A model generated the notes under the pieces. It was not told the DNA's origin. It ran no database searches and was given only the letters and a program-made list of their open reading frames with translations. The position numbers and the translations under genes were made by a program. A stretch of 64,000 bases of DNA from Trichopria drosophilae (taxonomy: Eukaryota > Arthropoda > Insecta > Hymenoptera > Diapriidae): the NCBI GenBank assembly GCA_030407085.1, contig CM059582.1, forward strand, positions 55,870,001 to 55,934,000, read 5' to 3'. Shown one piece after another: positions 1 through 9,745 of this stretch; the first letter of the stretch is position 1, and each line of letters opens with the position of its first letter.

Positions 1-1944
1 GTGTTATATTTTGTTGGTTTTTTTTCTATGTATCCTCCAAGAGGGTCGAAACGTTGAGCGTGAAATAAAAAACCTGTTTGGTCCTTTTATCAACCAATAG
101 GTTTGAACCGTGTTGGCCATTTTTTTACTCTTTTAACTAACGGTTACGTTTACTTTTAACAATCTGCGGATGTACAGCGTCCGATTACAAGAGTAATTCT
201 TTACATCTGAGATTTTAAAAACGAAGGTACGAGTATGATATTCTCTTGGTCGAATCCGTGACGTATCAAGTGTTTCAGTTTTTCTTATCTCTAATGACAC
301 ATTATAATTAAACTCTAGGAATGCAGGTTCGACGCATAACCCTGCATACGTAACACGCCCGGGGTACGAAAAAATTGACGTACCACCGTCATTTGCTAAT
401 AAAATTACAATAATACGCAGGACCTTCAGTTAGCATGTGTTTTAAATCTTACAAGATTTTGTGGTCATTTTATACATTTGAAAAAAAGTTTCTTAATCTA
501 TGTTTCTTAATCCTATGATTTAGTCTTTTGGCTCCTGCATTTCTCGTCATGGGGCAGATCCTCCACTGAGTCATCAATATTTAGATACTCCGGTTCAATT
601 TCATTAGTAAACACTGTCATAATCACTCTTGCTATGCTTGAATTCTTACGCGGAGATTCGGTTGTTGTGGAATGCATTCTTGTAGGATGATTATCTTACG
701 GAGATTCTTCCAACGGAACCATCTCCATAAGACAATTATATGATGATCATATTGCGACAATTCCTAGACATATATAAATCGAAATATTTTGGAGCTTAGC
801 AGATTCTTACGTTTGTTAGTTTCGAGATTCCTTTCGGTTTTGCAAGTGTTCTTTACTAATAAAAATACATGTAGTATATAATAAAACTAGTGTCGGGATA
901 AAAGAAAAATAAAGTGTTAATAATTGTATTTATTAAAATGTGTTATGCATAAGGGTGTCCGGTGGTGCACGTAGCAGCATTTCCTTTCTCGGTTTTTTTA
1001 GGGAAAATATTATTAATGAAATCTTAAGTCAAATTCTACAATCATGTATTACCTACTCCTTATCATATTTCTATATAGATATTTAGGTCTATTCTTCGGA
1101 TAAGATGGATTTCACGTCAAATGTCCAGACAAAAAAAAATTAACTCCAATCAAGCCCCAATTTTTTTTTTATGAGTTGTCCTATAGGTTAGTAATTATTC
1201 AGGAAAATATTTTTTAATTTTATTAAAAATTGGAGGAGAGGGGGGGGGGGTGAAAGTTTTGAACTTTTTTATGTCACGCGCTACTTTGTGTATTTATTCC
1301 ACTTAAACAAATAAATACAAAATTTGTTTCAGATATGATTTTGATAGGATTTGTCATGAACTTTCAATTGGTGTAGTCCATTTTGAATTTATTTTTTATT
1401 TTGACCAAAATTTTTGAAAATCAAAATATAATTCAAGTTTTTTCGACTTTGGGCACGTTTTTTTTTTTATATATTTTTAACAGAAAGCTGAGGGTTTCTC
1501 CCTACAAAATACTTGAATTTCAAAATATCGTTTTTTTTTTGTTTTCGAGAAATCGAATTATAAAGATTGCGCGTCACTGCACCAATGCACCGCGCCGCTA
1601 CGCTGACGACTTTGGATTATTGCCGACAGGTGGCTGAACTCGTGGCGTGTTTTCTCATACATGAAACGTTATATGATATAAATATTAATGAAGATAAAAC
1701 TTTCCAGAAAATTTGTTCATATCTTCAATAACAACTTTCTCGCTGAAATTTTCGGGATACCCGAAATTTGCTTGATAAACGAAGCGTTTGAACATATATT
1801 TTGCAGTTTCGTAGAAAACAATTAATAACTTTATTGCTTATTGGGATATATCGTTTATTCTTTCTTCATTAGATGCGCAAAGCTCTAATCATTAATTAAT
1901 TTTTTTATTAGTTTCAAATCTTTCAAAATTGACTATGCTACAGC
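1..1944. other. AT-rich intergenic stretch, no gene seen
   Basis: No reading frame here looks like a protein I recognise. The first 130 bases contain a short CCTC-CAA-GAGG hairpin followed by GTCGAAACGTTGAG and an AATAAA-like stretch, which resembles the 3' tail of a retroelement (Penelope-type tails often carry a GAAAC core), but no coding sequence precedes it inside the window. A pure G run lies near 1240-1250 and several T runs near 1460-1540. Otherwise I see only A+T-rich sequence. Confidence 0.4.
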
Positions 1945-2128
1945 GAATTGAAATTAAAAATGTTTGCGTGCCGGCTACGCAGTAGCCAGTCCTGCGTAGA
2001 CAGAAGTGAGTCCCGTTTCGCCCTTTCCGTGTATAGCGCGAGCTCCAGATCGACTTTAAATGGCGCCGTACTCACATTCGTCGAGGATGTAGGAAACTGC
2101 AGAGAACCCACATCAAGTACACACGGAG

Positions 2129-2184
2129 AGACTCACGCCCGGCGAAACGTTCGGCTACCATGCAAGCGAGAGCACGTTGCTGAG
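2129..2184 (+). repeat. GC-rich inverted repeat, left arm
   Basis: This segment starts ACTCACGCCCGGCGAAACG and ends near GAGCACGTTGCTGAG. Its reverse complement recurs at 2709-2764 with roughly 85% identity over about 55 bases. It lies in a GC-rich island (about 1945-2220) that contrasts with the very AT-rich surroundings. The arms are about 525 bases apart. It could be an end of a short inverted-repeat DNA element, but I found no clear target-site duplication. Confidence 0.6.
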
Positions 2185-2708
2185 ACGACCACTGGAGAGC
2201 GCGTCTAAACCATAGAACGTCATGGTACCTTAGGCGTAGTGAACTCGACTCTATTGTGCCAACTGTTTTCGAAGTAAGATTAACACAGCGTTTTCAGGTG
2301 CTAATTGCCCACCATTTTCCGCTGCCCGCCATGTCCGCTATTATACTTATATTATTTTATGTATTAAATAATAATAACGATTTAACGTATTTAACTTAAA
2401 CATTATTTAATTCGAAAAAATAAATAATTGTTTATTAATATTGATGTTGAGTACATTTTTCGTGAAAATAATTGTTATAAACATCAAGTAAATTACTGAA
2501 TTTTTCAAAATTGTTAACAAGGTTCCGTCGACCATGTTTGGCGACATTAAGTTGATTATCTTATTTGTTTACTTGGAAATGAACATTTTAATTAGCACGA
2601 AAAGTCGTAGGGTTATTTTGCACCCAAAAAATCTGTGCTAGTTAGAGCGGCAGAGCGATAAGCCAGATTGACAGTTAGAAGGTTAGTTGCGCACAGCCTT
2701 TCGTGTTG

Positions 2709-2764
2709 CTCGCGCAACGTGCTCTCGCTTACATCGCAGCCGAGCGTTTCGCGGGGCGTGAGTC
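2709..2764 (-). repeat. GC-rich inverted repeat, right arm
   Basis: Reverse-complement partner of 2129-2184. Differences are scattered substitutions, so the two arms have diverged independently for some time. The sequence between the arms is AT-rich and has no recognisable coding capacity. Confidence 0.6.
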
Positions 2765-2834
2765 GATTCCCGCCTTGTAAACAACGCATCGAAACATAAA
2801 CAAACATCGTGGCCCGTCTTATGTATATTGCGAG

Positions 2835-3179
2835 CTACTGCTTGAATACAATTTTGAAGAGCTGTTTTCTAGGCCGGGGATCGAACTCACGACCTACGAC
2901 TTCGTAGTCAAGTACGCTATCGCTTGTGCTACGAAACCGATACCATGATTCTTCTAGGTCCTCGTTGTCCGGCGTATAATCCTTTCGATTTTTCATTTTC
3001 GTCTTTTTATTCGAGTTTTCTCTGATGTTTAGTTCTTCCGTTTCGGAATACGTGGTGTCTGTATCCGGTTGTGACGTAAGTTCGTCCTCAGTAAGGAATC
3101 CTTCTATCGCTCTCCTACGGTTTCGAACATCATCTAACCGTTTCTTATAGTTTAAATTCATTCCTGCTTCGGATACCAC
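2835..3179 (-). pseudogene. Unknown charged-residue frame fused to tRNA-like DNA
   Basis: A 114-codon frame rich in Arg, Glu and Lys, with an acidic Ser/Thr stretch in its middle. It follows directly on the frame at 3191-3592, with a gap of about 11 bases and a shift of frame. The two were probably one coding sequence broken by a small indel. The C-terminal third comes from the tRNA-like repeat at 2866-2938 and is not meaningful protein. I do not recognise the family. It could be the gag-like part of a retroelement, or an exon. No catalytic motif is visible. Confidence 0.3.
2866..2938 (-). repeat. tRNA-like sequence (SINE head or tRNA pseudogene)
   Basis: Read on the minus strand this has a box A-like TAGCACAAGCGATAGCG and a box B-like GAGTTCGATCC at about the spacing of a tRNA gene. 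The T-stem and acceptor stem are imperfect, so it is unlikely to be a working tRNA. It overlaps the 3' end of the reading frame at 2835-3179, whose last 40 codons are just this tRNA-like DNA read through. A tRNA-derived SINE is the likeliest source. Confidence 0.55.
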
Positions 3180-3190
3180 TTCATTTTTTA

Positions 3191-3592
3191 TTATTTTGAA
3201 TTTTCTTTTGTCTCAGTTCGCTTTATTATCGGGTCAATTTTCAAATAGTCCGGCACTTGTAGTTTTTCTTTTATGTATTGTTTTCTTTCTTTTTTCTTCA
3301 CCGTCGTAAGAGGTTTTTTTATTGAAGTTGATCCGACTTGTTTTCTCGACCGAGTTTTTTCTTTATAATTTCCTAATTTCATGTAGGCTGGTAATTCGAG
3401 TTTTTCGACCTCGGTTATGTATTTCCTTTCAACTGTCTTTTCAACTCCCAGCATTTCTACATCGGAACTCTGGCTCTTTTTGTCGCAGTCAGTCACGTTG
3501 TTTTCAACATCTCCGTATGTATCGGTTTCTTCATAGAGGTCTTTTCCTCGTTTCTTAGGGGCAGGGTTGCCCGATCCATCGGCGTCAGACAC
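3191..3592 (-). pseudogene. Unknown Lys/Glu-rich reading frame
   Basis: A 133-codon frame beginning MSDADGSGNPAPKKRG, with many Lys/Glu pairs and two similar short segments (LELPAYMKLGNYKEK and LQVPDYLKIDPIIKR) that suggest an internal duplication. It begins where the recognisable gypsy reverse transcriptase stops (about 3650) on the same strand, so the gypsy element appears to have been cut here. The family is unknown to me. Low-complexity composition makes a gag-like or nuclear protein fragment possible. Confidence 0.3.
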
Positions 3593-3654
3593 CCGTGCTC
3601 TTTTTTGATATTGCTGACGCTCTTAAACTTTATTTCGTGTAAATTTTTTGCTTA

Positions 3655-4350
3655 TAGAACTATGTCGCCATGATAGACTAAAAGTTCTATCCCTTGTAAA
3701 CCGGTTAAAACAAGATCCATCAATCTTTGGAATTCACTAGTGCCGTTTTTTATTCCCATTGGCTTTCGGGCATATTCATTAACACCATAGAGGGTGGAAA
3801 ATCCCGTTTTGTGGTCATCCTTTCATCCATTTCAATCTGATGAAATCCTGATTCAAGTCTTAAGTGGTAAAATATTCTGCCATCCCTAATTGATCTAAGA
3901 CATCGGTTATATTCGGGATTGGGTATGCATCACCAATAGTTGTTTGTTGAAGTCTCTGAAGTCTATTACGAGCCTCCACTTTTTCTCAGCATTTGGTCCC
4001 GCTTTTTTCGGAACCACCTAAGCTGGAGAATCGTAAAGAGATTTTAACGGTCATATTATTCCAGCTCGAAGTAGCTCAACAACCTGGCGCTGCATTTCGG
4101 TTTTTATTGATGGTTTGTGTCGCCATCATTTGGCACGTATCGGCACGTCATCCGTCGTATGGATGCGATGCTTAAAGACCGTGGTCGCTCGCAGTGACTC
4201 GCCCAGTAGGTGGAACATGTGCGCGTATTCTTCGATCAGCGCCTCTACATGTTCTCTTTCTTCACTTGAAAGCGAATTTAAGTCTATTTGAGATAAGACT
4301 GCTTCGGTTCTATTGCATTTATTCGCCGTTGCCCTTCCAATTTTCGCCAT
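3655..4350 (-). pseudogene. Gypsy reverse transcriptase remnant
   Basis: The N-terminal linker ends HRIHTTDDVPIRAK, the canonical entry into gypsy RT. Downstream, across stops and shifts of frame, one can read WRLVIDFRDFNKQT, then NITDVLDQLG, then FQRLMDLVLTGLQGIELLVYHGDI. In that last block the active-site box normally has two aspartates after Y-X; here it reads YHGD, so the catalytic pair is damaged. The domain ends abruptly near 3650. Confidence 0.8.
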
Positions 4351-4662
4351 TTTACCCTCCGTATTTAATTCCTCTCAATTATCCGAAGGTACGAAACTTT
4401 CTCCTTCGCCTAAGGAAGCTACATTCTTCCGAATTTCACATTTCTCCAATTCGATAAAGGGTTCTTTGATAAAAAATCGGTCGATATTTGTATTATGACA
4501 CATACGTGCGCATACCCGTTCCGATTTGTGGCGAGCGCATTTCCGTAAAACACGCCAAATCCCACATCTGTCTTAGAGGAATTAACCCGAAATCTCTATC
4601 GTTTACTACACGCATTCGAGCTACTGCCCGATATCAAGATGGAATTTCGATTTCCACGCGTG

Positions 4663-4925
4663 CTACAAATGGAAAGATGTAATTATCAACCCGTACACAA
4701 TCCTGCTCGTAATCGATTTTTGCACGAAGTATACGAAATCGCCTAATATTCCGTCCTCCTTAATCGGAAATTCGTCGTGTATAACTTGCATTTCTTCGAT
4801 TATGCCTACCACATTTATTTTTACAGAGCCTAAAATCCTAAGCGATATCTGTATCGGGGCCAAATTTTTCTGATATTTTACTGACTTTTATTCAATTTAT
4901 TTTGGCGCCGGAATCTATGAGCGCA
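4663..4925 (-). pseudogene. Gypsy aspartic protease remnant
   Basis: The retroviral-type protease active site ALIDSGAKIN is readable on the minus strand, with the Asp codon at 4913-4915, followed by a stop codon and a frame change. The next frame (4663-4863) carries the flap and C-terminal half, with the typical FPIKEDGILGDF segment just before the end. Aspartic proteases of this type cut the Gag-Pol precursor. The broken frame means no functional product. Confidence 0.75.
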
Positions 4926-5139
4926 TGCAAAAGGTTCGATTATCGAATCTATATTCTTAGTCATTCGAAAAGCTCAACATTTCCGAAATCCACGCATACC
5001 CTTCGGCGTCGAGAGTACGCACCTGATGAGGGGTGTTGTGATGGATTCGACGGGTCCATACCATCCACAATAATCGCATTCTTAATCTCTTTGCAACCTC
5101 ATAGATACTACATGTGCGAATGCTCGATTAAGCTTTCCC

Positions 5140-5840
5140 TTACGATCCTCGAGCATGAGATCTCGATCTCGATGATCCATCTGATGTCTTTCGCGTTGTA
5201 TTTTTGTGCAAGTTTCGGCGCTCTCTCAATCGCGGGTTATAATGTGGCCGGATTGGCATGTAATAATCGCGCCACCATCGGCCCTTTTGCGCAATAGATA
5301 AAGTGATCGAGCCCTTCCCTGGTGGCACGATTCGTAAAGCGTACCAATGTCCACGGTCGTATAATCTGCCGAGGCAATCTAGCAGAGCTTTTTCCAAATT
5401 CGACAAATGTTGTAATCGCTCGATTTTGGATAAAGAGTTTTCAGTTTCATGAGTTAATTAATTTGCTCTGTCGAAGCACCGTAAGTTGTGCTCAAGTCCG
5501 TAAGAAATGCTTCTACCGTTACGTAGTCAGCAATTTTTTTTGTACAATTTAAATATATGCGCTTTCCCTGTGAGTCTTTTAGGTAACATGTGTAAGTAAA
5601 GTAGTGTGTCCTTGGGAGTAAGTAACGTGAAACCATCGCGACATGCTCCTTCAAAACCGGGGAATTTATCAACCGACTCGGGAAATCGGGAATGCTTCTT
5701 ACAGCTTGCACTATCGGCGGAGCCCTTGCAACAACGTTGTACGCGGCAATTTTACTAATCTGGCAGGTCAATGCGTGGGCCGTTGCGTGGGCGCCATTGC
5801 GGCGGGGTCCCGAGGGCGAGCACAGTTTCGCGGGCATTAT
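5140..5840 (-). pseudogene. Gypsy gag-like remnant
   Basis: Two minus-strand frames (5454-5837 and 5140-5406) run upstream of the protease. The second contains a short CLGRLYDRGHWYA segment that resembles a worn zinc-knuckle region, followed by a basic Arg/Ser-rich tail. The assignment rests mainly on position ahead of the protease and on composition. A frame break separates the two parts. Confidence 0.45.
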
Positions 5841-5849
5841 TGTGCGAGA

Positions 5850-7080
5850 ATCGTTGCGCGGAAGGCGGCAGGAAGTAAGAACAATCGGGATTGGCTTGCG
5901 GTGCGACGACGTGGCTTGGCGTGGCGAGAGAGAGGGCGGATACGATGGCGGCGAGAGACAGTCGCGATTTTGTCTTTGACGAGTGAGGATCGTAAGAGGC
6001 GCGCGTTTGCATCCTTTGAGACGAGCGGGTTTTAGTGCGATTTTAATTGCGAGTGTGTGGAGGAGAGCTTTTTTGGATTGGTGGAGTTATCTTGGCCCCC
6101 TGGATTGAGTGGAGCGACGCCATGGAGCCTTCGTCGTTGCCCACGGCCACAGCGTCTGGATCCTCGAGACGTCGAGGCGCGCTGTGCGCGCGGTTTGATA
6201 CCACCCTCTGCGCTTCCCTGCCCGGCTTCCTAGAGGACTTGAAGCTGCGGTTCCATCTCCGGAGATGGCTTGAGTCCAGCTTGTGCGGCGTAGGTTAAGG
6301 TTGCGTGCCCAGCGAGGTAAGAGAGCTCCTGAGTCGTATTCGAATGATCATTCGAGGTTTTTTATGTACTTCTCGCGATTGTAATTTCCGTTCTTTGTAG
6401 CAATAATTAATGTTACTTCTATAAAAATAAACTCTTTAGCTTGCTCCTGCTTTTCCCCCTAAACCGTGGGGGTTTTTATGCAGAAGCAAGTTCTTTTTGT
6501 TTCTCGCGAAAACAGTGTATCTTTGTTCGAACCTGCCACCCACTCATCATTCCTTTGTTTTTCTTGGACTCCGGCAATAGGTGCGGTGAAATAAAGGTAA
6601 TTATCTGTTCAAACGTATTGCACCGTAGGTGGCGTGGGCGCAATCCCCTGTTGTATAATGTTTGCCTCATTGTCCCCCATATTTATAAAAAAAAGTATTA
6701 TCGCGACGATATCAAAATTCAGTTATATATGTATATGTATATATATATATATGAGACATTCTTTTACAAACCGAACACTTTTTGACCGACTATTTTTTAA
6801 ATCGTTTCATAATTTTTTTGCTAGTTCCTGACATAAAATTTTTTTTTTATTTTGATTGGGAAAACTTCAGCTATCTCATGAAATTAGTCTCCATTGTCTA
6901 GCTTAAAAAATGTTTCATTGTTTCTTACAAATTAATTATTTATTTCTAATATTCATAAGGATCACCATGTTTTAAAATTTTTTTAATAATACCATTGAAT
7001 TCCTCGTCCAATTTCCTATAAGAAACGCATTTTTCCAGAAGGGCTGGAAAATTTTCTTTGATATTATTTTACGTCGACTT
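5850..7080. other. GC-rich patch then AT-rich spacer, no firm gene
   Basis: Bases 5850-6300 are GC-rich with purine-rich GCGAGAGAG stretches. Overlapping frames on both strands (including one at 6047-6298, 83 codons) show no recognisable domain. An AATAAA lies near 6427 and a small CCCCCTAAACCGTGGGGG hairpin near 6453-6470. From 6680 on the sequence is AT-rich, with a TATATG repeat near 6725-6755. It probably includes leader or LTR debris of the flanking gypsy and BEL elements. Confidence 0.35.
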
Positions 7081-7084
7081 TTGT

Positions 7085-8550
7085 GAACCCACATGGGAAT
7101 CCTCCGCTTAAACAAGAATACGATCGTGTAATGAAAGAATATCTCGATTTAGGTCACATGTCGCGGTATTACAACCGGATATTTTCTCCCTCATCACGCT
7201 GTTGTAAAGGCATCCAGTATAACCACAAGGGTCCGCGTGGTTTTTGACGCATCGGCGAAAGCTTCCAACGGAAAGTTCCTTAATGACCAATTATTAGTCG
7301 GGCCAACGATGCAAAATAAATTATTTGGACACCTCTAAAATGTTCGCGTCCATAAGTATGTCCTCACTGCGGACATAGAGAAAATGTACCGGCAGATGTA
7401 GATACATCCAGACGGTCGGCAGTACCAGAGTTGTTTTGGCGCTCAGACGAAGAGCTTCGCGTTTTCAACTTAACACCGTTACATTTGGTATTTCGTCAGC
7501 TTTGTTTTCAGCAATTCGACCCATTCACCGATTAGCCAATGATGAAGCTACAGCTTTCCTTCTAGGGGTAAAGATTCTGAAGAAAGATTTATACGTAGAT
7601 GATTTGCTTACCGGGGCCAATACCCTAAGAGAAGCTTCGCGAATTAAGAGTGAAGCTATCGAAATATTGCCTACAGGCGGATTTAACATTCGACAATGGG
7701 CATCTAACGACGCACGTCTCTTAGATACGACCCAAAAAAAGACTAAATGCGGTTGAACTTCTAACTGAGTCCAACATGGTATTGAACACTATAGGGATAT
7801 CGTGGAATCCAAGTAGAGATAAATTATCATATACTGTGAAACCGATGGAAATAGCTGAACCAATTTCAAAGCGCGTTATTTTATCAGAAATCGCGAAAAT
7901 TTTCGATATCATTGGACTGCTCGGACCGATTATGTTGACAGCAAAATCCATTATGCAGGGTTGTTGGAAATCTATATTAATAAAATATTCCGAAAATGGA
8001 ACGCATTTCGTAGGAACCTCGAATCAGCTCCGGGAGTTGTACGCTTTGTCGAAATCTCTTAAATTTCGAAGTCGTGTACAAAATTTCATGTTAAGAAAAT
8101 CTATCGTTTGGCATTTTAACCCTCGTCTCACACCTCATTTTGGAGGTATCTGGGAAGCGGCTATAAAATCGTTTAAACACCACATGAAACGCTCACCTAT
8201 TGGTAGGGCGCCCTTTTAACACGCTGCCTGAAAATATCTCGTTTCTTCCAGAATCTCATCTCTCATCTTGGTGACTAATTACAAGGACCCGTCAAGAATT
8301 TTGGCGAAAATAGCATCAAGGATACCTCAAAGACCTGCAGAAACGGCAGAAATGGGCCAGCCACTGGGTTAACTTGATGCCTGACTCAATCGTCATAGTG
8401 ATCGACAAAAATCAACCGCCCATCCAGTGACAACTTGGAGGAGTCATCCAACTAAATTCAGGCGATGACGGTATCGCAAGAGTGGCTAGCGTGAAAACTG
8501 CTCACGGAGTATATAAACGAAACCTGAAATCGCTATGTCTTCTACTAACT
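7085..8550 (+). pseudogene. BEL/Pao pol remnant (RT and integrase tail fused by deletion)
   Basis: From about 7160 the frame reads VVKASSITTRVRVVFDASAK then DQLLVGPTMQNKLFG and DIEKMYRQM, the hallmark BEL/Pao RT blocks. The catalytic DLYVDDLLTGA lies near 7585-7617 with GGFNIRQWASND after it. The 7776-8219 frame continues the RT connection (LSEIAKIFDIIGLLGPIML). Around residue 75 it switches to integrase sequence ending LTPHFGGIWEAAIKSFKHH. After 8250 the integrase C-terminal block is still legible (GDDGIARVASVKTAHGVYKR). A deletion therefore fused RT to integrase in an open frame. Confidence 0.85.
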
Positions 8551-8630
8551 CACGAGAAATATTAATGATTGTAAATTGTACACACTGACAAAATAGATTA
8601 CTCGTGAATCTTGATCGCGTAGCTCTCAAC

Positions 8631-8984
8631 GGGGGGAGCATGTTCCGTCGATACAGAATTAAATTTGGCGGGAGTTCGGGAGTACCGTTCGGGCGATTTC
8701 GGTTTGGCATTTCGCGGGTCCGGGCACGCACGGTTGCTGCGTGGGAGGTACGAGCGTGGATTTCGGGGAGCGGGGGGCCTTATCGCGAGGACTTCAGTCT
8801 GGCTTGGGGAACAGAAAAACACGGCTATAACAATTTACACCCACTTTACAATATTCCATCCTACAATGTTAGATTCAGAGGCTAAACATACGATAGATGT
8901 GTAATCTTCAAGTACGTCGTACTCGTAATAACGAAATTACACCCTGCGATACCGCCGGAAGTTGTCGCCTCAACAACTATGACA
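8631..8984 (+). promoter_or_regulatory. Candidate polypurine tract and BEL 3' LTR
   Basis: About 80 bases after the last pol codons stands the purine run GGGGGGAGCA (8631-8640), immediately followed by TGTTCCG. This is the arrangement expected at a PPT/LTR junction. A TG...CA segment could end at 8984. I cannot see a matching 5' LTR in the window, so the LTR limits are tentative. Confidence 0.4.
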
Positions 8985-9359
8985 ACGATTAAAAATGTCA
9001 GAATTGAATCTTTTACTTAAAGTATAATAATAGAAGAAAAGTTTACGCCTAGGTGAGTTATAAAAAAAACATCGGTATTGGTGTGGTAGTGTGCCAAAAA
9101 TTGCGAAAATCAAATTTTTTTAAAGTTTGGGAATTTTAATCTCGAAAAGTTTACATCATACAAAGTTACTAAGGACCTTTTTTGTTGAAAATTACCCAAA
9201 AAATATGAAAAATTTTTTTTCCAGAGCAAAAAGAACAAAATTATTCAATTGTTTTAAAAAATTATTGCAAACAATTGACCGACTTTTTTTGAGCATTCCA
9301 CCCGAAAAATTCGTGTTCAGCGGCCAAAAATACATAATAAAAAAATTGTTTCAAATGGG
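8985..9359. other. AT-rich spacer
   Basis: No gene or repeat end is identifiable. The stretch is AT-rich, with a plus-strand frame at 9127-9393 of low-complexity Phe/Lys composition that looks accidental. Confidence 0.4.
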
Positions 9360-9745
9360 ACTTGCTTGCACAGCTCAAAACTTACGCCGATGATACGCAT
9401 GTATTTTTGTCTTTCCATCCTTATATGTTCCACCAAGCATTACTTGCCTTGTCGGATAAGCCTAATTTAATAGCTGCTTAGTTAAGTCTAGCTTCGTTCG
9501 AAGATTGACCTTTCCGATATAAAGATTATTGTAAAGGGTAAAGATATTCCGATGGTCACATCCGCTAGAGATCTATGTATCAGGTTTACCTACGGTATCA
9601 GGATGTACGACCATATCGTTTCTGTTTGTAATGTCTACTATGCGATTGCGGTTCTTTTCATGTATCTTTTTGGTCAGACTGGAAATCATTTTTAGCTGTG
9701 TCTCGCTCAATGTACAAGCTTTTTTTTGTACATTAAAGACGATTA
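9360..9745 (+). pseudogene. Jockey-like non-LTR reverse transcriptase scrap
   Basis: On the plus strand 9375-9420 reads QLKTYADDTHVFLSFHP, the RT catalytic YADD block of a non-LTR retrotransposon. Frames beyond it are full of stops but keep an RT-like feel to about 9700. It ends TACATTAAAGACGATTATT and then T-rich DNA. The same terminal motif, CGATAAAGACGATTATT followed by (ATT)n, stands at 13990-14026, so this looks like the 3' end of a family with an ATT-repeat tail. Confidence 0.6.

Larger units (their letters stand above)
3650..5850 (-). mobile_element. Degenerate Ty3/gypsy LTR retrotransposon (gag-PR-RT)
   Basis: Gag-like, protease and reverse transcriptase segments occur in the correct order on the minus strand from high to low coordinates. 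The frame breaks several times, and the RT is cut off near 3650 with no RNase H or integrase. No LTR pair is visible. The 5' side (5850-6300) is unusually GC-rich and could be leader or LTR remnant. It is an old, inactive copy. Confidence 0.8.
7085..8984 (+). mobile_element. Degenerate BEL/Pao LTR retrotransposon
   Basis: Plus-strand pol fragments in order: RT fingers and palm, the YVDD catalytic box, the post-RT region, then a jump into the integrase C-terminal part, followed by a polypurine tract and a possible 3' LTR. RNase H and most of the integrase are missing, removed by an internal deletion near 7990. There are several frameshifts and stops. No gag or 5' LTR is identifiable upstream. 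Confidence 0.85.

Noticed and set aside
1..130. Hammerhead-type ribozyme at a Penelope-like tail
   Set aside because: A GAAAC core and one hairpin are present, but the CTGANGA core strand is missing and there is no coding sequence upstream in the window.
5643..6298. Long overlapping frames in the GC-rich patch as a gene
   Set aside because: High GC content lowers stop frequency on both strands. No motif, splice pattern or conserved block could be seen.
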